A stretch of 64,000 bases of DNA from an uncultured Clostridia bacterium (lineage in GTDB: Bacteria > Bacillota > Clostridia > Christensenellales > Borkfalkiaceae). The stretch covers positions 60,051-124,050 of the forward strand of contig CAKQMB010000008.1 in NCBI GenBank assembly GCA_934254825.1. Direction: 5' to 3'. The position numbers were made by a program, and so were the translations under genes. This document shows positions 58,105-64,000 of the stretch, piece after piece. Under the pieces are notes generated by a model. The model was not told where the DNA came from. It made no database searches and was given only the letters and a program-made list of their open reading frames with translations. The first letter of the stretch is position 1; every line of letters starts with the position of its first letter.

Positions 58105-61041
58105 TCAGGACGCGCTGACGGTTACGCCGTCGGGCTGTCCGTTATCCGAAAATTGAGTCAACGTGGGAATAATAACCTTAACGTTTTCAAACTTATCGGT
58201 TTTGCCGTCTTTATTCAGCGTATGGAATAATGTGTATTGTGCATTCGCAACATTAATCGTTATGTCTTTCCAAGAGCAGCCGCCTGTTTCCATACCGACG
58301 ATTACGCCGATTTTTGTGTTATCGGTCGGCTTATTAACGGTATTGCCGCTGACGTTTATCGTAATATTTTCAAACGTGGTATTGTATGCCGTGTATCCGA
58401 ATACGGAAGCAGCCCAACCGTTATACCAAGCGTTGTTGATCGTAACGTTTTTAACCGTTGCGCCGTTAAGCGTACCGAATAAACCGTGCCGAGACTTATT
58501 GCCCTGCATCGTTATGGTCTTGCCTCTTCCGTCAAGAGTACCTTTGAAACCTGTGCCGCTATTCCATGCATACGTTGCATCTTTCGCTACATATCCTTCT
58601 TCGTTTACCGAAACGTCGTTTGCGAGAACGTAGTATCCGTACAAGTTACTGCCCGTATGCTTTACGGCGTCCTGCAATTCGGACATGGTTTTAATGTATT
58701 TGGTTATTACCGTTACGGGAACAACGACCACGACCGTTTCTCCCTTATAAATTAAGGTTACGTTGACGTTTTGTTCGCCGTGTTTTTCTTTAGCAGCCTT
58801 AAACGCGTCGTCTAAATATTCGGAACTCAATGACGTAAGGTCGAAGCCCGTACTTGTCGTTGCGGATAAAATTTCGCTTCCGTTATATTCGCCGAGATCG
58901 ATTACCGAAACGCCACCGTCAAGAATGAAATCCTGTCTGCCGTCGAGAGTTACTCTCTTGGTTTCGATTTTTGCAACGTCGTCGGCAGAAGTAACCGATT
59001 CGCCTTCTACCGTAACGCTACCTTCTTTGTTTTTTACACCGGTAAAACCGAGTTCGGTAAACGTACCTTTTATAACCACGTTATCGAACATATTGTTTCT
59101 GAACTTGTTGCCGAATACCGAAGTAAACGAGGTGGAACCGTTATCTATGGTTACGTTTATCAGTTTATTATTGCTGAACTCCGCATTGCTGAGCCATCCG
59201 CAACCCGTCGTCGCGGAACCGCCACCATATACAATGTTGACATTTTCCATTGTAATACCGAAGCATCCTCTGGCAAGTAAGGTTGCATCTCCGCCTGAAC
59301 GCCAATTGTCTTTTATCGTGAGATTTTTAATCGTTGCGCTACGAAGTATGCCGAATAAGCCCTGACTTCCGTTAGAAGGTGCGGTGATCGTATAGCCCTG
59401 ACCATCAAGAGTACCGAAGAACCCGGTCGTATCATCCCAATCCGAATACGCAACACCCGTGCTGACGCCGGAAATGTCGTTGTTCAACACATAATACCCG
59501 TAAACAGCCTTATTGTCCGCTTTCGGCTGGAGTTCGGCAAATTCAACGGAATCCGTTATTTCCGCAGTGATAAACGTTACGGGAACTTTTATTTCGTGAA
59601 TTGCTTCATCCTCGCCCTTAACGGTCACGGTTAAAGTTTGTTTACCGTGCATCTTCGTATCCGCTTTGAAATCATCGCCTATTTCCAAAGCCTCGAGATT
59701 CGTGCCGAAATCGTAATTTTCAAGAGCGATCTTTTCAACGCTTACATAGTCGCTTACTCCGCCGAGAATAATCGAATATGCCGACTGAGAAAGCGAAATT
59801 TTTTGATTGATCAGCGACACGGTTTTATCGAACGCCTGAGATTCATCGACCACACCGCATTCGCAAGCCTTGTAATCGTAATCGTCGGCAGACTTAACCC
59901 ACAAATTGAAATTATGCGAACCCTCGTCGCCTCTGTTCTCGCAACCTTCGGTAGTACACTCTTTCCAATGTTTTTCGTTATCATATTGCCATTCACCGTA
60001 AGCGTGATCGGCAAAGTTGCCGTACTCATTGTTACAAATTTCGCAAACCGCTTTTGCGATACAAGTAGCCGTTCCTCCGATATGCAAGCCTTCATCGCTC
60101 TTTTTTGTGCAGCCTTCTCTCGTACATGCATGCCAGTGAATCGCTTCGTCCGACGACCATTCGTCCGACCAATCGTGCTCCAATTCCGTACCATATTCTT
60201 CTTCGCAAACTTCACAAACGTTTTTCGCTCCGCATTCGGTTGCTTCGCCGCCGGTATGCGCGCTTTCATCGGTTTTAGCGGAGCAGCCTACTCTCGTACA
60301 AGCGTGCCAGTGGTTCGTTTCATCAAACGACCATTCGGTTGCCCAAGAATGAGACAAAGGCTCGCCGTATTCGCTGTCGCAAGAAGTACAAACGTTTCGC
60401 GCAAGACATTCGGTCGCTTCGCCGCCCGAACAAGCAATATTCTCATCGATTATCGTTCCACAACAAGAGTGAACCTTATTGTGCGTTCCGTTGCCGTTAG
60501 AAACAAACTTCGTTTCCGTACTTGCATGGTTTTCCACATTCAATTTGCCATACCCTTCGCCGCAAGCAGAGCAAATCGCTTTGTCCTTGCAGTTTGCTTC
60601 GCCGCCGGTATGTTCGCTTTCTTCGCTCTTGGAAGTGCAATCTTCGGTTGTACATTCTTTCCAATGCTTTTCGGCGTCGTACTTCCATTCGCCGTAAGCG
60701 TGCGCCGCTAACTCGCCGTACTCTTCACCGCACTTTTCGCAAATCGCTTTTGCTATACAAGTTGCCGTTCCCCCGCTATGCGCGCTTTCATCGCTTTTAG
60801 CGGTGCAACCCTCGGTAGCGCATTCTTTCCAATGCTTTTCGGTGTCGTACTTCCATTCGCCGTAAGCGTGCGCCGCTAACTCGCCGTACTCTTCGCCGCA
60901 CTTTTCGCAAATTGCTTTTGCCTGACAAGTCGCCGTTCCCCCGCTATGCTTACATTCGGACGTACCGGCATCGTCAAAACATGCCCCGAATATTGCCACG
61001 CAAGCAAGCATAACAATAAGTAACAAAATTTGTTTCCTCAT
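58105..61041 (-). CDS. Cys-rich repeat lipoprotein with beta-helix modules
   Basis: 978 residues from the ATG at 61041 (GGAGG before it; a longer frame has no site). Lipobox FGAC (Cys21). Residues ~30-400 are about eight repeats of ~45-50 residues, each with a HxGGxATCxAKAICExCGEEYG block (two Cys, CxxC) and a HAYGEWKYDxEKHWKECT block (Cys pair). The rest contains two beta-helix-like modules (GFFGTLDGQGYTI..., GFKGTLDGRGKTI...) like the one at 46294. The Cys pattern suggests disulfide or zinc knuckles forming a stalk or wall-spanning region. No enzyme is recognised. Confidence 0.8.
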   Translation of the reverse strand: MRKQILLLIVMLACVAIFGACFDDAGTSECKHSGGTATCQAKAICEKCGEEYGELAAHAYGEWKYDTEKHWKECATEGCTAKSDESAHSGGTATCIAKAICEKCGEEYGELAAHAYGEWKYDAEKHWKECTTEDCTSKSEESEHTGGEANCKDKAICSACGEGYGKLNVENHASTETKFVSNGNGTHNKVHSCCGTIIDENIACSGGEATECLARNVCTSCDSEYGEPLSHSWATEWSFDETNHWHACTRVGCSAKTDESAHTGGEATECGAKNVCEVCEEEYGTELEHDWSDEWSSDEAIHWHACTREGCTKKSDEGLHIGGTATCIAKAVCEICNNEYGNFADHAYGEWQYDNEKHWKECTTEGCENRGDEGSHNFNLWVKSADDYDYKACECGVVDESQAFDKTVSLINQKISLSQSAYSIILGGVSDYVSVEKIALENYDFGTNLEALEIGDDFKADTKMHGKQTLTVTVKGEDEAIHEIKVPVTFITAEITDSVEFAELQPKADNKAVYGYYVLNNDISGVSTGVAYSDWDDTTGFFGTLDGQGYTITAPSNGSQGLFGILRSATIKNLTIKDNWRSGGDATLLARGCFGITMENVNIVYGGGSATTGCGWLSNAEFSNNKLINVTIDNGSTSFTSVFGNKFRNNMFDNVVIKGTFTELGFTGVKNKEGSVTVEGESVTSADDVAKIETKRVTLDGRQDFILDGGVSVIDLGEYNGSEILSATTSTGFDLTSLSSEYLDDAFKAAKEKHGEQNVNVTLIYKGETVVVVVPVTVITKYIKTMSELQDAVKHTGSNLYGYYVLANDVSVNEEGYVAKDATYAWNSGTGFKGTLDGRGKTITMQGNKSRHGLFGTLNGATVKNVTINNAWYNGWAASVFGYTAYNTTFENITINVSGNTVNKPTDNTKIGVIVGMETGGCSWKDITINVANAQYTLFHTLNKDGKTDKFENVKVIIPTLTQFSDNGQPDGVTVSAS
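60560..60950. repeat. DNA-level tandem repeats in the Cys-rich gene
   Basis: Blocks around CCATTCGCCGTAAGCG, ACTCGCCGTACTCTTC and GTTGCCGTTCCCCCGCTATG recur nearly unchanged about every 140 bases, so the gene grows and shrinks by unit duplication. Confidence 0.7.
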
Positions 61042-61066
61042 AAAATTCCTCCAATAAAATTTTATC

Positions 61067-61090
61067 TTTAATTGATTTCTCAATCAATTT
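61067..61090 (-). promoter_or_regulatory. Hairpin in the leader of the Cys-rich lipoprotein
   Basis: AATTGATT-tctc-AATCAATT, close to the start at 61041 and followed on the minus strand by ATAAAATTTTAT, another palindrome. Confidence 0.4.
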
Positions 61091-61115
61091 CGATTTATAA
61101 TATCGTACACGCAAA

Positions 61116-62810
61116 TTATGCTTTTACGATAAATTCTATATTCCCGTCGCAATCCGGGATAATCATATATTCCTGCGCAATAAATCCGCCCGTAAGGAAG
61201 AAGATTTCTTTTTTGTTTTCTATTTTCCCGTCAGTGACTTCTATGTTTCCGCCGATAAGCGGCAATAAAAATTTCATTCCTTCCGCGCGGCTTATTGAAA
61301 TTTTTAACCCGCTTTCCGTCAATACGTATTCTATCTTCGGTTTTGAAGCAGACAGGTTTTCGCCTTTATTCGTCGCAAGCCCCGTCGTAGCGGAAATTCT
61401 GTATCCGTCCTTTGCCTCTATCCCCGTCATTTCCGCATCTAGGTAAAAAGTCGAAGAAAACTCTTTCCCGTCAACGGTTTTTACAAGCCTCGGAAGCAAA
61501 CTCCTGTGATTTTCTCTGTCCTTAACCTGTTGCATATTAGTCGGTTCGACTAAAACGTAATCCGTTACCGAACCCATTATCATCGGTCCGATTTTTCTGT
61601 TGTATAATGCGGTAAGCGTTCCGCCGCTTGCATGCCCGCTGAAAAAAATATCAAAATCGTAATCGGTTATAGTCGCAAGATAATCGCCTTTCGCTATTTT
61701 AAAAGTTCTTACCTCGGGATAATATCCGAACAAGTCCGTACTGTCTGACGGAATCTTAGTCCGCCCCGGCGACAAGTACTTTTCGTCTATGTGTTCTATA
61801 ACGAATGCAAGCGAGTTTATATGCTCGAAAGCGTGATGCGTACAAGCGTATTCCCCACGCTTAAAATAATGCGGTCCGCCGTACAAAAACCCATCTATAG
61901 TGCATTTATCGAGCATTTCGGCGTTTCTGTAAGCCGCTTCGGCAAACGCAGAATCTTTATCCGCAAGGAGCAAAAACATAGGCGCGCAGCCGTCGGAAGT
62001 TCTCGAACCCCAGTACGTCCATTTGTTGTTGCGGTTTCCGAAACTGTTATCCCAACCGCCGTCGGGGAACATAAAATCAAGATGAGAGCGGACTGTTTTT
62101 ACCAACCGCTCTTTCAGTTCTTCATCGCCGACTTCAAACGCGTATTTGACGAGCGCAGGAACGGACTCTTCCACGTTGTAGCCTATATCCACCGCCTTGC
62201 AGCCTTTTGCCGACGCCTTATCGTGCGGTTTGCTCTCGCCGTACAACAAACCGTTTTCCGTTATATGTTCCATGGCGTAAGCGACCAACCGCTTCGCTCT
62301 GTCGAGATATCTTTGCTCGTGAAAATAATTACCCGATAAAGCCAACGCTAAACCGTTTGTAGTTGCGTAATTGATATTTGCGGGCGAATGTTCGTCGAGA
62401 TTTTCATACAACCATTCCGCCATTCTCCTCGCTCTGCTTTCAAATGCCGACTTCGTTGTCTCGTCCAATATCTCCGAACCAGCTCTGAGGCTCTCTATAA
62501 CGGCTGTCTGATGAAACGTCGTCGTATATCTCCACGTCGTTTGCGCGTCATTATACATTCCGCCGTCGTCGCAAAGTAGATTTTCTCCGTAAGCAAAAAC
62601 GTCTTTCGCCGCTCGTAAATACTTTTCGTCGCCGAAAATTTTTGCAGCAACGACAAAACCGTATACCGCGTCGGGACATCTGCCGTGTATATTCTTGCAT
62701 GCGCGGCAATATATCCCGCCTTTAAATGCCTTGTCGCCGCTTTTATCCTGCAAAGAAATTAAAGCGTCGCAATATTTTTTCAGTAATTCACGATATAGAT
62801 TTTCTCTCAT
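61116..62810 (-). CDS. (alpha/alpha)6-barrel glycan-active enzyme, family unassigned
   Basis: 564 residues from the ATG at 62810; a TTG five codons earlier is less likely. An N-terminal alpha/alpha toroid (~5-370) has aromatic and acidic loops: KGGIYCRACKNIHGRCPDAVYG (two pieces, ~35-56), NYATTNGLALALSGNY, FPDGGWDNSFGNRNN and GEYACTHHAFEHINSL. A beta-sandwich C-terminus follows (~375-560). This is the layout of heparinase-like lyases and GH88/GH105-type enzymes, but no family-specific triad is certain. No signal peptide. It is divergent from the AraC regulator and is probably controlled by it. Confidence 0.7.
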   Translation of the reverse strand: MRENLYRELLKKYCDALISLQDKSGDKAFKGGIYCRACKNIHGRCPDAVYGFVVAAKIFGDEKYLRAAKDVFAYGENLLCDDGGMYNDAQTTWRYTTTFHQTAVIESLRAGSEILDETTKSAFESRARRMAEWLYENLDEHSPANINYATTNGLALALSGNYFHEQRYLDRAKRLVAYAMEHITENGLLYGESKPHDKASAKGCKAVDIGYNVEESVPALVKYAFEVGDEELKERLVKTVRSHLDFMFPDGGWDNSFGNRNNKWTYWGSRTSDGCAPMFLLLADKDSAFAEAAYRNAEMLDKCTIDGFLYGGPHYFKRGEYACTHHAFEHINSLAFVIEHIDEKYLSPGRTKIPSDSTDLFGYYPEVRTFKIAKGDYLATITDYDFDIFFSGHASGGTLTALYNRKIGPMIMGSVTDYVLVEPTNMQQVKDRENHRSLLPRLVKTVDGKEFSSTFYLDAEMTGIEAKDGYRISATTGLATNKGENLSASKPKIEYVLTESGLKISISRAEGMKFLLPLIGGNIEVTDGKIENKKEIFFLTGGFIAQEYMIIPDCDGNIEFIVKA

Positions 62811-62880
62811 TCTTCTCTTCCGCAAGTTCTCGTGATCGTTAATTTCGGCAACTCCCGTCTTATTTTTTCCGTTAAGAATA

Positions 62881-62915
62881 TCTTTTCGTCGCAGACGAAA
62901 AGAGGAGTACTCCTC
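62881..62915 (-). promoter_or_regulatory. Double palindrome in leader (site 3)
   Basis: TCTTTTCGTC-gca-GACGAAAAGA (62881-62903) shares two bases with GAGGAGTACTCCTC (62902-62915). It begins about seven bases inside the transcript predicted from the promoter at 62929-62957, 71 bases before the start codon at 62810. Confidence 0.65.
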
Positions 62916-62928
62916 AATTTACAGTACA

Positions 62929-62957
62929 ATTATATCATACTTAATTCTGCAATTCAA
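62929..62957 (-). promoter_or_regulatory. Promoter of the 61116 gene
   Basis: On the minus strand TTGAAT (62952-62957), 17 bases, TATAAT (62929-62934). Transcription should start near 62922, placing the double palindrome at the very 5' end of the mRNA. Confidence 0.7.
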
Positions 62958-62982
62958 TAGCAATTTTTGCTAAAATCTATTG
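62955..62982. promoter_or_regulatory. Nested inverted repeat, possible AraC-regulator site
   Basis: CAATAG...CTATTG (62955-62960 and 62977-62982) encloses TAGCAA-ttt-TTGCTA (62958-62972). It overlaps the -35 box of the 61116 gene and precedes the AraC gene, where a divergent regulator would bind. Confidence 0.5.
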
Positions 62983-63008
62983 CATTTTTGGCATTTATAT
63001 GTTACATT

Positions 63009-63818
63009 ATGTTTATGAATAAAGAAAACATATCTTTTTACCACTCTCTCGATACGCCCACAACTCCCGACAATGTAAGTTGGTCGCCCCATCTTCACAG
63101 CAATTACGAGATACTTTTCGTATACTCCGTAGAAGAGGCATACTTTAACATAAGCGGCTTTAAATATCAACTGAAATCGTTCGATTTCGTATTTATAAAA
63201 CCTGCCACGATTCACAACCTCATTATTCCGTATTCTCAGAATTACGAACGTTGCGGAATTTACTTTTCCGAAAACACGATACCGGAAGAGTTAAAACTTT
63301 CGATAAACGATTTCAATAGAATTTATCATTTAGAAAAAGATGATTCGCTTTTTAAAATCATAGACAGCGTTTCGGATGCGGAACAGAAATTTTCCGAAGA
63401 GGATTTCCAGAATTTTCTGCCGTCGGCTCTCACTCAAATTCTTTATCACCTCAAGTATTCGTCCACCGACGAAGAGATCGTCGGGGCTTCAAACAATATC
63501 ATGGATCAAATAATACAGTATATCGACGAACATATAACCGAACCGTTGAACGCGGAAATTATCTCGGAAAAATTCTTCGTGAGTAAATCGTGGCTTTCGC
63601 ATAATTTCAAAAATTACCTCGGTATGAGTCTGAAAAAATATATCAATCAGAAAAAATTGCTTATGATCGAAAAGCTTATACCCACGGGGTTGTCGCTATC
63701 CCACCTTTCCGAGGGATATTCTTACAACAACTACGCGACGTTCTTTCGTCAGTATAAGCAATATACGGGGAAAAAACCGAAAGATAATAAACTGAACAAC
63801 TCAAAACCGAAAGAATAA
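63009..63818 (+). CDS. AraC family transcriptional regulator
   Basis: 269 residues from the ATG at 63009 (another ATG at 63015; neither has a clear ribosome site). The N-terminal cupin (HLHSNYEILFVYSVEEAYF, ~27-45) senses the inducer. The C-terminal double helix-turn-helix (~165-258: NAEIISEKFFVSKSWLSHNF, then SLSHLSEGYSYNNYATFFRQ) binds DNA. It is transcribed away from the glycan locus and is the natural activator of its first genes. A terminator follows at 63904. Confidence 0.9.
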   Translation: MFMNKENISFYHSLDTPTTPDNVSWSPHLHSNYEILFVYSVEEAYFNISGFKYQLKSFDFVFIKPATIHNLIIPYSQNYERCGIYFSENTIPEELKLSINDFNRIYHLEKDDSLFKIIDSVSDAEQKFSEEDFQNFLPSALTQILYHLKYSSTDEEIVGASNNIMDQIIQYIDEHITEPLNAEIISEKFFVSKSWLSHNFKNYLGMSLKKYINQKKLLMIEKLIPTGLSLSHLSEGYSYNNYATFFRQYKQYTGKKPKDNKLNNSKPKE

Positions 63819-63903
63819 CAACCCGAAAAACATTCAAAACCGAACGGTGAACAACGCTTTGGTATTACTCGTATTTTAAGCAATAAATTCGCCATTTGAT
63901 TGT

Positions 63904-63974
63904 AAGACGTGTGCTTGTCTTTTATACAAGTCGGCTCGGCTTCGCCTCGCCGAAGACAAGCACACGTCTTTTTT
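63904..63974 (+). terminator. Terminator of the AraC gene with nested hairpin
   Basis: AAGACGTGTGCTTGTCTT pairs perfectly (18 bp) with AAGACAAGCACACGTCTT; the 31-base loop contains GGC...GCC-type pairing (GGCTCGGCTTCGCCTCGCC). T's follow. Confidence 0.85.
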
Positions 63975-64000
63975 CAACCCATCCGTTATAACGACTCGTT

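Noticed and set aside
1..64000. Riboswitches (TPP, cobalamin, FMN, SAM, T-box and similar)
   Set aside because: I looked in the leaders for their conserved cores and saw none; the leaders contain other palindromes instead.

Overview
The window looks like a chromosome segment of an uncultured, low-to-moderate GC Bacillota, most likely a gut-type member of the Clostridia. Nearly every exported protein begins with a short Lys-rich signal and a lipobox Cys, strong AGGAGG ribosome sites are common, transport relies on CUT1 sugar ABC systems, and there is no outer-membrane machinery. I cannot name a species. Almost all genes lie on the minus strand, so operons read from high to low coordinates.

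Region by region (minus strand unless stated). 1-7886: a sugar-uptake cluster (TIM-barrel-like lipoprotein, PhnP-like metallo-hydrolase, AraC regulator, solute-binding protein, two permeases, and a lipoprotein cut by the window edge). 8679-12341: a lipoprotein cyclophilin and a YdjG/YdjI-like zinc-ribbon pair with a DUF1858 gene between them. 12502-15183: a heavy-metal efflux operon (ArsR/SmtB sensor, HMA metallochaperone, P-type ATPase) with a consensus promoter and operator. 15355-15601: tRNA-Val and tRNA-Gly (plus strand). 15794-16037: copy A of a structured repeat element. 16166-18183: a TetR - DUF998 - Vat/CatB-like acetyltransferase operon. 18306-31821: a second glycan operon (LacI, a permease fused to a propeller-like domain, a second permease, a solute-binding protein, two GH99/WbsX-like lipoproteins, and a large surface protein).

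32671-38293 is visibly AT-richer and looks like accessory DNA. It holds a membrane protein, an AAA ATPase plus RloB-like pair (candidate phage defence), tRNA-Thr fragments in a palindrome-dense intergenic region, a 42-residue coiled-coil protein, a sigma-like gene, copy B of the structured element, and a small HTH-like protein.

38408-63818 is a ~25 kb glycan utilisation locus. It starts at a divergent AraC regulator and contains an alpha/alpha-barrel enzyme, a Cys-rich repeat lipoprotein, a GH63-like enzyme, a full SBP-permease-permease importer, a 997-residue Ig-like protein, a DUF4838 lipoprotein, a BIG2/beta-helix lipoprotein, a GH2 enzyme, a Gfo/Idh/MocA oxidoreductase, a GH95 enzyme and an ADP-ribosylglycohydrolase-fold protein. 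Long runs of 1-, 4- and 8-22-base junctions argue for co-transcription. None of the three importers carries an ATPase gene, so a shared MsiK/MalK-type ATPase elsewhere is expected.

The most novel signals are non-coding. (1) A ~245-280 bp element, present as two full copies and one remnant, has a conserved core and ends whose sequences differ between copies but stay self-complementary. (2) A recurrent 'double palindrome' sits in the leaders of three sugar operons with different sequence but the same architecture. (3) Nested inverted tRNA-Thr fragments lie at the edge of the AT-rich island.
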